Below, piece after piece: positions 51,677 to 62,941 of a stretch of DNA of 64,000 nt (position 1 is its first letter; the number at the start of each line of letters is the position of its first letter). Where the stretch lies: the NCBI GenBank assembly GCA_009760855.2, contig WPIO01000001.1:8926501-8990500 (forward strand), in the 5' to 3' direction. This DNA comes from Cristatella mucedo. Its lineage: Eukaryota > Bryozoa > Phylactolaemata > Cristatellidae. The position numbers and the translations under genes are program-made. Below the pieces are notes generated by a model that had not been told where the DNA came from, did not search any database, and was given only the letters and a program-made list of their open reading frames with translations.

Positions 51677-51879
51677 GTCACTCTGGCACTTTTCGTCTCA
51701 TCGAAAAAAATTGGTAGCCCCCTTTGGAGTCTTTCAGTTGGGAGCGTTCGACGACACGCCTAAACAGCCTATCGACCTGTTCTTTCAAACAAGAGTAGTC
51801 TCTCCGTGGAGGCCTGATAGCGGCTGTCGAGAGGTTAGCCTGCTTCCAGAGTATAAGGACGGTGGCTTCCCGCGATAGT
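51677..51879. repeat. 203-bp dispersed duplication, partial copy of the 352-bp unit
   Basis: Base-for-base the same as 56,899-57,101, with equal length and no gaps by eye. The minus strand holds a 65-codon open frame present in both copies (KQANLSTAAIRPPRRDYS at one end). Not recognised. Confidence 0.9.
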
Positions 51880-52530
51880 CTGCCTCCGGGTCTCCTCCGG
51901 GAGGAAGAGGGAGTGAACATGGCTAGGGGGGGGGGGGCACAAGCCCGTAAACGCCTGCCTCGCTGTCATTTTTCATTCTTAAAGATTGTTGGCTGCCGCA
52001 TGCGAATCTTTAGTGGGCTCTAACGAACTCTCCAGCGTGCCACCTACTGGATCTTCAAGGCTTCATGGACGTATGCAGATACGTCCATTATGCAACGCGT
52101 TCCGATCTTGGCGCTCTGACGTGGGATTCGGGCCGTCAATAGGATTCAGGCTGCTGAAAGTAAAGCTTTATCGGTTTGGATTGGGCAGTTAGCAAACGAG
52201 TAAATAATTTGTCTGCACCGCACACAGGCGCTATCAGACAACGAATTTCAGAGCATTGCACGATTCGGGCATGATTGCCCAGCCTTTGCCTGCGTCATCG
52301 CCGACAGAGAAGGCCCTGTAGTCCAACGACACAGCTTCTCAAAATCTCGCTGGCTTGCAAGCCGAGCGACTTCCAACTTTGAACTGCCTTCCTCTGATTA
52401 TTCTTCTTCATAGTGCTGACATTGAGACAAAGCGTCTTAACAATCGTGTGCTCAGCAGATGTTTCTTTATCATTCTTTGCACTCCTCACGCCCAGTCCCT
52501 TAGTTTTTGAATTTGCATTTCGTTTTAGAT
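51880..52530. other. No recognised gene; strong acceptor at its right end
   Basis: The pyrimidine-rich stretch ending GCATTTCGTTTTAG at 52,530 is a good 3' splice site just before the recombinase-like frame, so that frame may have upstream exons. Confidence 0.4.
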
Positions 52531-52560
52531 TCAGGTCGCCGATTGGTAATCTCACTGAAG

Positions 52561-53520
52561 ATGTGGCTGAAGTCAATACTGGGTGCGAACATTGATGACC
52601 ATGAGGCTGCTATGACCGTGCTAGTGATTGACAGGTTTTTGTGCTTCGCAGAATCTTTTCGCAACAAAATGTCAGATCCATTCCGGTTCGGTGAAGAGTC
52701 TCTGACCGACTACAGGCTAATACACAGATTCCTACAACAGGAGCGGGATAGCTATCAGCGGCCGGAGGAGCACATGCCGATGGCAATTGAAGGTATGCGA
52801 CGGTTCATCGTTTTTAGGAAATTCAACCAGACTGTCAAAGGGATTATAGTTAATCCGTATGCAGCTAGCGAGAGACTGCTTGACAGCTATAGTAATGGCT
52901 GTAGCCAGCCGCAGACACACTATGTCTTGAAGATGCTGCAGGCTGACACGGACGACGTTGATAGGGCGTTGCGCTATCACGAACCCAAATACCGCCTCAT
53001 TGTGTCTCTATTGACTCAGGCCACCGACATCCACTCGCTCGAATCGGGGCAGGATCTCGAATTTGCCACCTCATTCCTATGCTGTTACCTTAGTCGTATG
53101 CAGCCTCTACGAATCGGTCATCTCAGCCGACTACTGCTCAGCGACCTAGACGACATAGTTTGCAATCGAGAAGGACAGCTCTTACATCGGGTCGAGAGGA
53201 GGCGAAACCTGAGATTCGCGACCTGCCGCCAATTTGATGACCGAGACCGTACCGATTACCCTGAGCACAGAGACGGCAACGTGAAACGAGGCAGAATTAA
53301 GAAGCGGCTGAAACCGTGGGAGCGTGAAGGACGAAACATCTTGTCACTCTACAAAGAGCAGGTTCATCCAAGGCTCTCCAAGATGAACGGTTTGCTCCTG
53401 CTTAGCAGCGAAGGTCTAGGTCTGAGACAGCACACTATACGTAGAAAGATCTCTATGCTCATTTACGAGGCTCTGGGCAAGGAGGTGGCTGTGGGCGATG
53501 CCATTCAAAGCGCGTCTTAA
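52561..53520 (+). CDS. Tyrosine-recombinase-like protein (Crypton-type or domesticated), C-terminus missing
   Basis: Uninterrupted 319-residue frame from ATG 52,561 to TAA 53,520; an upstream splice acceptor at 52,530 is in phase with it. The layout fits the tyrosine recombinase fold. Residues about 50-75 resemble the SAM-like N-terminal domain (HRFLQQERDSY, EGMRRFIVF). Residues about 160-190 resemble catalytic box I with its Arg (CCYLSRMQPLRIGHLSRLLL). A charged insert follows, then YKEQVHPRLSKMNGLLLLSS and RQHTIRRKISMLIYEALGK, like the segment before box II. The HxxR box and nucleophile Tyr are not present before the stop, so it is either inactive or continues by splicing. It is GC-balanced and not repeat-rich. 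The family call is inference; that the frame is truly coding is better supported. Confidence 0.45.
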   Translation: MWLKSILGANIDDHEAAMTVLVIDRFLCFAESFRNKMSDPFRFGEESLTDYRLIHRFLQQERDSYQRPEEHMPMAIEGMRRFIVFRKFNQTVKGIIVNPYAASERLLDSYSNGCSQPQTHYVLKMLQADTDDVDRALRYHEPKYRLIVSLLTQATDIHSLESGQDLEFATSFLCCYLSRMQPLRIGHLSRLLLSDLDDIVCNREGQLLHRVERRRNLRFATCRQFDDRDRTDYPEHRDGNVKRGRIKKRLKPWEREGRNILSLYKEQVHPRLSKMNGLLLLSSEGLGLRQHTIRRKISMLIYEALGKEVAVGDAIQSAS

Positions 53521-54775
53521 TTGAGTAGTTTGTCATACCTGCTGTTATCAGAACAATAATAACATAGCCACCGTCTACACCGTAGTCTAGGTCTACAAGA
53601 TGATGGAGCTGGTCTCCAGCGGCAGCAGAGGTTCTGGCTGTTTATGCCGAGGCTACTGCTGTGGTGCTGATGCTTTTAACCAGAGAAAGCATGCCGAAAG
53701 CTGCTGGCTTGGCATACATCGGTACTCGGCACATGTTGGATGTCTTCTCGGAAATGCTGCTCTGTCAGTTCACCGCGCTGTTTTGAAATTGCTATGCAGC
53801 CGTGTACTCGCAGGCAACATGCCGGAAAGAGTGCTCTCAGACTGGCGACCGAAATGCAGGCGAAAATATGGCTTGAATGTTTGGTAGGCAACTGACTGAT
53901 CGAATACATTTGAAGCACTCACCGATATATCTTTTTATTTACCAGAGCTGAGCAAATGGCCAATTATACAGCCACACCCAAATGCACTTAAGTCACTGCC
54001 AAATGCATTAAAGCCACATGCTTTGGTCGAAAGTCTACGGTTTAGCACTGGACATCAAAAGAATATCCACATGACTAGAGCAGAGTTAAGGTAACAGTAA
54101 AAGGAAGTACTAATGTGACAGGTGACCCGAACAAGCTGAGAGCATCTAGCTCAAGCCAAAAGCAACGTTCATGCATGCTTTGGTCATGAGGGAAACGAAT
54201 TTCGAGTTTAAAAAGTAGATATCCACTGTTCAGTGTCCAAGGAGTAACAGACATATTGCACTAATGGACTAGACTCGAACAATGGACTAGCGCAGAACGT
54301 CCGTGACCCGTAGGCATGAGTTTAGCTAGGATGAGTGTGATGCTATGCACGACATTGAAAATCCCTGCCGATCGATACAAGAAGGCAGCGTCAATGTCTT
54401 ATGCACCATGCCAGTCGCATCATGTGCGTGCAAGCACACTTGTGTGAGTTAGCAAAGAGTGTCAATGAAGTGGGGGCATGATAATACGCCCACTTATTTA
54501 CGATAGCTTACGAAGGAGCGTATGGCCAACTTGAGACCGTGGCATTATCCATGCACCATGTATGGCAATAATCGACAAGGAGGGGCGGATTTGATCGCCG
54601 AAATAATCTCAAATCGCAGCCTATAGTGCACGTAGCCTAGGCCTCTTCTTCGGCCAGTCCCAGTCATCGCTGCCTCACTGTGGCAACCGTGGCAGGTAGG
54701 GTAAGGGTGGCAATTAAACATGGTCTTAAAGTAGAAAGGTTCATTTCGCGTGGGAGTAGAGGGGCAGGTAGGTAT
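53521..54775. other. No recognised feature
   Basis: Unique-looking sequence. A 95-codon plus frame at 53,600-53,887 is Cys-rich but matches nothing I know. Confidence 0.35.
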
Positions 54776-54778
54776 GTA

Positions 54779-54952
54779 CAGTCGACTCCGCTTATAGGAA
54801 TACGCTCAGGCTGGCATATAGACATTCTTATGTGCAGGGTATTCCCATATGCAGAGTGAGACTAATATTAGATAACAATCTGGGACGAAGAACTGCTATT
54901 CTTATAAGCGGAGTATTCCTATTTACGATATTCTTACATGCGGAGTCGATTG
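54779..54952. mobile_element. pogo/Tigger-type MITE
   Basis: The left end CAGTCGACTCCGCTTATA and the right end (complement CAATCGACTCCGCATGTAAG) are pogo/Tigger-style inverted termini. TA precedes the left end at 54,777-54,778. The 174-bp interior holds further diverged copies of the terminal motif and no transposase. It lies just 3' of the KY-like stop codon. Confidence 0.65.
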
Positions 54953-54978
54953 CATGCCTAAAAGCAGGCCGGTTTCCA

Positions 54979-57900
54979 CTAGCCAAACGAATCAAGCGTG
55001 GCATAGCCAGCACTGTCGACAGTGTACAATAGTAAGGGCAGGAAGCGATCGTCGTCGTCAGTTGCCCTCCGCCCACTGCATGACTGCCCGACTGCCAGGC
55101 CCACAGGGTAACGAGCGCAGACTGTCACCTCCGAGCAGCTGCGACCCAGCGCCACGCTGGCCTCCCACGCATCGGCCACCTCAGCATCAGCGCACCGTCT
55201 GAGGGGCGTCTGCGCGCCGTCCGATGCTACGGCCATCACATCGACGGCCCCGGCGACGACTAGTGAGAATGACAGGCATGCGCCGGCAAGCAGCGGATTG
55301 GCCAGCGGCGTCACGAGCCGGCAACCAAACCAGTGCTTCGTCGTGCGCGGAAACGGCGCAGCCGACGCGGGATCGGCCATAGGCGCCTGCAGGGCAACGG
55401 CCCGATCAGAGGAAACAGCATGGCGGGCGTTAGCGGTGCCTCTGCATCCGCCGCCGGCAGCAGCAGCGGCGGCGTGTTCCGGGCCAGCGACCGAGAGGAG
55501 ACCCCTGTAGAGGCAACGCAGCTCCTTGGGCGCCGTCGCTGCTGCCACCATAGTGGACGGATCACAGCCGTCCGCGACGGTGGTGACGACGTTGCCGTAG
55601 ACGGCAAACAAGTAGAGGCCCGAGCGGCTCAGGTGGCCGACGAGCCACGTTGCCGCCTCGGGCGTGCGCTCGAGCAGCAGACAGAGGCGACTCTCGCCGA
55701 CGAGCGATCCGTCGCGTCGCACGCGCGACAGCACTGCGCTCGCATGCACCGGCCTCGGCGAGACGAGCCTCACTGTCGCCGATCGGCGCTCGCCGCACGT
55801 CGGGATCACGCAGGCGGCGCAGGGACCGGTCGGGTCGCCGACAATCTCGCCGCCGCCGCTGCCTGCAACGTGGCCGTGGCTGCCGAGGTCGAACGAGACG
55901 CCCAGCCGGGCGGCGAATGGTGTCCGTCCGACGTTGGGCACGTCTGGGTAGGCAATTCTCACCCTCGGCAGTGAACTGAGGCAGCGATCCCTGCCAATGC
56001 TGAGGCCGCCGCCCGCCGAGTCGAGGACGGCAAACGTGCACACGGCTTCGAGCCTGTCTGCGCCGTCGCACGACGGCACTGACGGCGCCGTCGACGACGA
56101 CGACGACGACGATGACGACGAGTGTGACCAACTGATGTAGATGTCGCACCAGTGCAAACCAGTAGTCGGTGGCGATGCCGTGACTCGGATGCACCGACTG
56201 CCGAGCTCGACTAGCGCGCTGCCGAGGTCACGCTTGCCATCCGAAGCTGATGTCACGATGGCACATGCGTCCACGAGTTGCTTGGTGCCTGTGAAACGGC
56301 GGACAGCCAATGGAAGCCGGCCTCGGGCACCATCGAGCAAGCGCTCTCAGCATATGGGCAGACAGCTGCACGCCATTTCACCGACACCAGTGTCATTTGC
56401 TAGATGGCTGGCACCATCACTGCTGAGACATGACCGATTGCTATTAACTCTGAGTTAGCACACGTGACGAGACCACAAGGGGAAGGATAACAGCTGCTGA
56501 GCAGGTGCAAGCAAGGTCGTGTCAGTTGACACGAGTAGCTGGGCACCCAGGCTGTGTGCATGCCGTGTGAGGTATGACTGCATTCCTGTACAGCCCTGCA
56601 ATGCCTCAGGCGGTCCTGTAATAAGTCAGGTATGGGCCGAGCACAACAAGGTCTGGTCAAACGGGAAGAAACTTACACGTGGCAGGATTGCCCCTCGGTT
56701 GACCAAGGCCCAGCCACATTTTGTGCTCCTCACCGAAGACACCGGGTTCAAATCCAGCCACTGGCAAGGAAGCGTTTACTGGTCAGTTCTTGAAAACTTA
56801 CAAGTTTTACTGATCGGGTTCGAGTGGTTGGTCCCTAACTTAACCACTGGCCTGAAGTCAAATCTGTCAAAAGAACACTGTACTTCAGTTGGCACTTTGT
56901 CACTCTGGCACTTTTCGTCTCATCGAAAAAAATTGGTAGCCCCCTTTGGAGTCTTTCAGTTGGGAGCGTTCGACGACACGCCTAAACAGCCTATCGACCT
57001 GTTCTTTCAAACAAGAGTAGTCTCTCCGTGGAGGCCTGATAGCGGCTGTCGAGAGGTTAGCCTGCTTCCAGAGTATAAGGACGGTGGCTTCCCGCGATAG
57101 TTCAAATCCAGCCACTGGCAAGGAAGCGTTTACTGGTCAGTTCTTGAAAACTTACAAGTTTTACTGATCGGGTTCGAGTGGTTGGTCCCTAACTTAACCA
57201 CTGGCCTGAAGTCAAATCTGTCAAAAGAACACTGTACTTCAGTTGGCACTTTGTCACTCTGGCACTTTTCGTCTCATCGAAAAAAATTGGTAAGCACAGC
57301 CATGCATTTTTGTCTTCTTAATTTACAAAGTTTCGGTGTTCTGCCCGAGTTGTCTGCAGCACTCTCAGTGCAGAAAAGCCGATTTAGGTGTAAGCTGGCT
57401 GAGGCTGGGCACTGAACACATCGATTGTTGTAGCTGACGACATGAGTGCAGCTGCAGCTAGGATTCGTGCAGCTAGGATGCAGCGCATCAAAGCAGCAGC
57501 AATTTGCTGATCCGAAGCAAGCCGCTCCCTCGAATACAAGGTAAGCTAATTCGATACCAACCAGGATATGCGTGGCCAAGCACATTATCTTGTTAGCACT
57601 GAATCCCACTATTTGCCAACGGCACTTTTAATGGGTGTCTTGTGCAACAATTGGCAGCATCGCAACGAGCTTGCCGAAGTGCTGAAACAAGCTGACCATA
57701 GTACAGCCAGAACCATATCTAGGCTCTTTAAAATATTAATGAAACAGTAGAGCCAATTTCATTACCGCGAGGCGAGCGTGAATACCCACAGCACTCCTCA
57801 GCAGCCCAGTCCACTTGTCCATGGCCACGGCAACCGTACTTTTTTTTTGGGCCTGCCGACCAAAGCACCCAAAAATTACACACCACTAAATCCTCAATTC

Positions 57901-60900
57901 AGTTTGCAAGGCGATGATGCATTTGACTAGGCTGCCTAGCTAGTAAGGCATCATCAGCTAGGCAGACTCTGAGACAGGAGACCTAGTTACGATCTCCAGA
58001 GTGCAAGCCGTCAGAGCAAAGCCTTTGCACCCTACCCATTGAAATCCTGAGGACGGTAGCATTGTTTGCAGGTCGTCTGACACCAACTGTAAGTGGGAGG
58101 TCTGCAGGTAGCCAAGGCACCGGGGTTGAACCGAAACACGAAGGTGATCCTGAAAATGTCTCACCGTGCCACGAGATCAGTGTGCTGCATCCTCACCTGC
58201 AATCACCGGGCCATCGAAAATCGGCCCCGTGTCATTTCTAGCGGCATGCACAATTTTTACAGGCACGGGTGCCCGAATTATTCATTAAGGTTAGCCGATT
58301 AAACAGCCTCATTAAAATAGCGACAGAAGAGCCTTCACGGCAATCGTCACAGCTTGCAATGGTCGATAAAGGATCGCCCTTTGCAGGACTCGAACCCACG
58401 ACCCTGAAGAAACGGTCGTGAAGAGCGACCACGGTACCCCTGGGCTAAGAGGGGGGGGGGGCAAAGATGCAAAGCACATCGAAAAACGTGCACGTGCATG
58501 CATACAACAATTGTTCAAGCACGAGGCTCGTTCAGGACTGCTGATGTGCTGATGATCGTAGTGCCAGATCAAGACATGCACGCACCAGCACAGAAAACAA
58601 ATGCTCGTGCCAAGAAAGGCTATTCAAAGTTCAGAGGGTCGCAAGAACAGATGGCAAGAGCAAGAGGTTGCAGACAGCACTCGAGCGCTAGTGCACGCGA
58701 CAGCAGCAGCAGCAGCCGCGCTCCGCTAGGGGCGCTTTACCTATGAGCACTGGCTCGCCGGGCTCGAGAACGGCCTTGGACTCGGACAGCAGCGCGAGGC
58801 CGGCGGCAAAGAAGGAGAGATGCAGCAAAGGCAGCGCCTCGAAGGCGTCGATGCTCAGCGGAGCCGCTCCGTCGGGCAGCAGCTGCCAGCTCGGGTCGTC
58901 GGGGAAGTGGGCGTAGATGTGCCAGGCTGGAGGCGTGAAGAAGTGCACAGCGTTCTGCTCGTACCTGGAAGCAATATGGCGCCAGGTGGGTGGGGACTCT
59001 CTTTGAGCTCAGCCACGAAGAGCCAAAGCTGGCTGCAGCCCCACCCCAGACACCCTCCACGACCCGCCGATTGCCTGCATTTGCGCAAGGCCTTGTCAGT
59101 CAGCTTCGGCTTCGGCCTCTGGTAATGGAAGTCGAATACGACTTTGCTGCTGCTGCAGCAGCATGTGGACGAAATTTGGCAATTCTCCGGTTTTGCTGTT
59201 CACTTTCATACATGTAGCACGCGCTGTCCCACTACTCGAATTAGTAAGGCCTAGGCGGACATAACATTAAAGAGTAGCTCCATATAAGTGTGTAAGTGTA
59301 AGCACAAGTGCCTTAAACGAACATTTTTGTTTATGTTTTGCAGCGTTTCTGCAGTGCATGTCAACAATTTAGCAAGACGACGGTCTAAAAATACTTGGCA
59401 AAATCAGCTGGTGAGACGTGCAAGGCAAAGGCAAAGGATACTTCAGCATGCTCAGTCAAGTGGGGGGGGGGGGGAAACAAGATGAGCTAAGGGATCCACT
59501 CATTTCACGTGCCAACATTAAGAAAACTCTTGAAGCTAAGGCAAAAATCGTCACTCGCTAGGTGGAATTTCCCACAAGACACAAGGTACTGTGCAAAAAA
59601 AACACATTTTAATTTACATAATTCCGGTATGCTTACAGGGCCGTTACTAAAGAGAGGAGAAAGCCAAAAGTTTGCCACCCTGACAATTTGGTGGAAACCG
59701 ACTGAACACTCATGCAACTGCTACATCAGCATGGTGGATCCTTTGAAAAGTCGGAGTGGCAAGAGCCTGCTTCCCAGCATGCACCTCTACATATTCCTCC
59801 ATCCTCTGCCACAGAGCAACATTGCCTAAACCTCTCTGTGCCCAACCATGGGTAGAGGGGCCAGTGCGATCTTCAGAATAGAGCAGCAAGTCAGATGGTG
59901 AGAATCATATCGGAGATCTAAAGTTCAAAGTCACAGGTTCGGCTGAGGAGAGAAAGCAATACTTTCTTTGCCAGAGAGACATTAACGATTTGATCAGAGA
60001 CCTCGATCTTACCAAGCCCAATGCTGAGCTTCTTAAATCTAAGCTTAAGAGATACAACTTGTTAGACGAAAATCTAAAAGTAACAGATCAGAAAACGCGC
60101 CACTAACGTTTTCATGGCTTCTTCAATCGACAAGATGGGCAGTACTTCTGCGACAATTTGGGCGGTCTACTGGAGGAAGGCTATAGGAATTACGTGTAAC
60201 CTGACAGACTGCTGCCCTTTCATTGACAGTTCATCCAGTAGCCTCTAAGTCGAGCTGCTTCATAACAGAAATAAGTACCTTCCTGTGGCTCACCTCACAG
60301 ATATCTATAGCAGCATCAAAGATGTTGCAGAGTACCTTGAATTATGGCGAGTATGGCTGGGAGGTAATTAAAGACTTCGAAGTTGTAATTCCTGATGAGC
60401 CTCAAAGGTAGCTGCACGAAGTTTCTGTGTTTTCTTTGCTTATGGGACAGCCAGGACACTGAGGCGAATTATTAAAAAAGAGAGACCGGCTACTGCATAC
60501 CGAGTGGTCTTTAGGATAGAACATCGTAAAGTGAAAGCTGCTGGGAGATCAACAGACGGTGCTGATGCCACCACCGCACATCAAGCTAAACAATTCATTT
60601 GTAAGGTGCCCTAAGACAACTTATTCAGGCCCTTCACGTATGCCACAGGGCCAAAGCCCACTAACTCGGTCATCAAATACATTCAGCTTGGCCTCGGTTG
60701 TAAAAGGCCAGCACCTTAACCAAAGAGCCAAACCAAGTTAGGCTCCATAAATTAATTTTTCAGGGGTCTAGGTAATGAATAAGCAGCTGTCATGTACCTC
60801 TGACACGTCTTTCCACAGCTGCTCGAGGCAAGGGTAAAAGATGGGATCTTCGACAGAACACAGATAAAGAAGATGATAGGGTGCTACGAATTTAACAAGA

Positions 60901-62941
60901 AGCTGCATCAAGATGGAGAAAGCAGCTTGGAACGGTTTTGCTGAAGCGGATCTCGACTTTGTGGCCAATAACAAGGCTGACAACTCTAAGCCACTGGTCC
61001 AAGCTATCACAAAGAAGCATGCCAAACAGAATCTATTCACAGTCTATATCCTCGAAGCTCATCTGGACAAATTAAAGAAGAACACGGGAAGATACACTGG
61101 ATTTCGATGTCGTTATCAAGGACAGCATAGCAAAAACATAATGGGGGACTACGTTTTGAGGCTTCAAAACGTAAAGCGCCTAAAGAGAGATTAAGTTCTC
61201 TGAGGGCGTGCATGTTAATTTTGAATCATTTGCTGTTCGTTCTGATTAAATCTGAACCATAAGATGCAAAGTTGTCAGTTTCCTTATCGGAAATGGGTTT
61301 CAAGTTAATCACCGTTTTATCGCAAAAACAACGGTTGTATGGAATACTGACAATTTTTATACTTCTGAGGCATAAGCATTAAGGAAATAACAATAATTAC
61401 CCAAATAAAAAAATTGCATTATCTACAGAAATTAATGGTTTGCAATAAAAATGACCATAAACCAGGAATGGGGATAGTCTTAAACACCATTCGCCACATT
61501 CACAAATGTGTGACAAATGGGTGACAGATAGGCCCAGGTTCCGGACAGGTCATGCCACTAGCATTCCTCATAGCAGTTACAGCCAATCCAATGCCAACTT
61601 CTGCTTGAATGGTAATGCTGGTCAGGCTTGGCCGGGCTGTCACACTGGCTCAGCCACTCGTTCATTTTGCTGAGTGAGAGCAGTGCTTGAGCAGTCGTGT
61701 CAGCTCACCACAGGGCAAGTAGGGTGAATCGCTGCCCCCCTCCTTGCAGCCAGCTCCCAGCAGAAGCTGCCACGAGCTGTACGACCAGACTGGACAGTCA
61801 GGACAATAGGAGTGCATCCTCATAATGTAATTGGCAGAGAATCAGCTAGTAAGCTGCCCCCCTCCTTGCAGCCAGCTCCCAGCAGAAGCTGCCACGAGCT
61901 GTACGACCAGACTGGACAGTCAGGACAATAGGAGTGCATCCTCATAATGTAATTGGCAGAGAATCAGCTAGTAAACAGCCAGCCTCAAGCGTCAGAGAGC
62001 CATCATGGGACTGAGTCAGTGCTGTTCGGGAATGCAGCCAGCTGAAGGAAAGCTGGCTTCAATGGCATGTGTGCCATTTCGAGTTCCGGCGGCAGTGCTG
62101 AGTTACGGCCGGCAAACGGTTCTTCACCTGCTGCTGCTGTGGGCTGCATAGGATCCTGGAAACTCACGGTGACTCACGGCTCACTGCTAGGCAGCCCTTA
62201 CACTGTTGTCACTATGTTCAGGCTGATATCCGACAGGTTGCAGCAACTGCTGCAGACGTGCAGGCAAGCCCGAGTGAGCGGAGCCGCTGGAGAAGCTCCT
62301 CAACCTGGAGCCTCTCCAGCGGCTCAGTCAGCAAGACATGATCAGAAACGACATGTAAAGAGCAAGAGATAGCAGCTCAGCTTTACAGAAGTATTCGACC
62401 TAGATCACATGAGAGATTCCAGCCAAATGCTACAGAGGCAACAGCTAGAGAGGCAACAGTACTTGGCCAGTGGGCACGTGGATTTCGTCCTCCTAGCTAA
62501 CTAAGCCTAAAGTACGAAAGTGGTCGTTTGGGGCGAAGTCCGTCGACAACAGCCGATTGAAAATGCAGGCTGTAACGTCCCCCACGGACGCTTGGCACCT
62601 TGCAGAAGAGGAGAAGATGGTGACAGTGAGTACAGCTGCACTAATACAGGTCGCAGCAGCCGAGGCAGCGGAGGCGGCAGCAGCGAAGACGCCGTACAAG
62701 CATGTGATATGGCCGATCGAGCCTCGCCTACCTCAAGCTGGTACCTCGGTGCTTCTCACCATTACGGTTCAACTTGGCAACGTGCCTCGAAGCCCACAAG
62801 CAGTTCACAAAGCGCCAGCCACCGGTGACTTCGACGGCCATCCACGAGTTCCTAAACTCAGGCGACCTGACAGGCATGCCTGGCTTGTAGCCACATCCTT
62901 TCGAGTAGCCGCGGATAATCTTGCAGTTGATGCCGGCACAC
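54979..62941 (-). CDS. KY: KY/hillarin-like transglutaminase-fold protein, 3' part, probable pseudoenzyme
   Basis: Minus-strand exons: 62941-62732, 58964-58741, 56288-54979 (stop TAG); phases fit (2/2, 1/1). The 62732 donor GAG|GTAGGC was chosen because it is in phase; a stronger-looking GTGAGA at 62,752 is not. Exon 1 reads CAGINCKIIRGYSKGCGY then NSWMAVEV and WRFVNCLWASRHV, matching KY's AGIQC..GYSKGYGY, HAWNAV and LVDSTWG. Exon 2 reads YEQNAVHFF, WHIYAHFPDDPSWQLL and FEALPLLHLSFFAAGL, matching YFLT..HFPD..NWQLL..FE. Exon 3 (435 residues) holds KY-type beta repeats (SGLYLFAVYGN, VTVCARYP, LPLLLYTV) and a ten-Ser run. KY proteins act in cytoskeletal maintenance (muscle Z-disc, filamin partners; fly hillarin with septins). 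The exon with the catalytic Cys was not found in the window. The His and Asp positions are both Asn. Confidence 0.85.
56749..57291. repeat. 352-bp unit, 1.54 tandem copies, in a KY-like intron
   Basis: 56,749-56,939 recurs exactly at 57,101-57,291 (TTCAAATCCAGCCACTGGCA...AAAAAAATTGGTA). The 162 bp between them plus the end of the repeat also occur at 51,677-51,879. The first copy is preceded by GGG, giving a B-box-like GGGTTCAAATCC. Confidence 0.9.
58285..58452 (-). mobile_element. tRNA-derived SINE (family B) in a KY-like intron
   Basis: GCCGATTAAACAGCCTCATT, AGCGACAGAAGAGCCTTCAC, antisense B box GGACTCGAACCC and CACGACCCTGAAGAAACGGT; same family as the copies at 40.9 and 48.1 kb. Confidence 0.75.
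59630..61170 (+). mobile_element. Degenerate transposase-like fossil of an unnamed, widespread invertebrate family
   Basis: In order on the plus strand I read WWKPTEHSCNCY (59.69 kb), DLIRDLDLTKPNAELLKSKL (59.98), CFLCLWDSQD (60.43), PPHIKLNNSF (60.57), VKDGIF..TQIKK (60.84), then AAWNGFAEADLDFVANNKAD and RYQGQ..KNIMGDY (61.1). These match by memory a recurrent family of uncharacterised transposon-like proteins in Hydra, arthropods and others (W.EP..H..CYFC, DLGLSK..AELL.SRL, CFLCLWDSR, RYQG..N..MMADY). The copy is broken in many places and old. It lies in the 3.8-kb KY-like intron, opposite to the gene. Its superfamily is not assigned. Confidence 0.6.
61168..61212 (+). mobile_element. LINE 3' tail hairpin (family C), isolated
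   Basis: GTAAAGCGCCTAAAGAGAGA, TTAAGTTCTCTGAGGGCG without the rest, directly at the end of the transposase-like fossil. Confidence 0.6.
61213..61730. other. No recognised feature
   Basis: AT-rich intron sequence of the KY-like gene; nothing identified. Confidence 0.4.
61731..61974. repeat. 122-bp exact tandem duplication
   Basis: 61,731-61,852 repeats at 61,853-61,974 (starts GCTGCCCCCCTCCTTGCAGC), without visible differences. Confidence 0.95.
61975..62731. other. KY-like intron, no recognised feature
   Basis: GC-balanced sequence with overlapping short frames, including a plus frame at 62,557-63,012 that is antisense to the KY-like exon. Nothing supported. Confidence 0.4.

Noticed and set aside
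55562-56194. 210-codon minus-strand frame and plus-strand frames at 55.3-56.0 kb
   Set aside because: Other-frame shadows of the large GC-rich KY-like exon.
57900-57970. Palindrome-like GATGATGC...GCATCATC
   Set aside because: Arms are short and interrupted; not distinguishable from chance.
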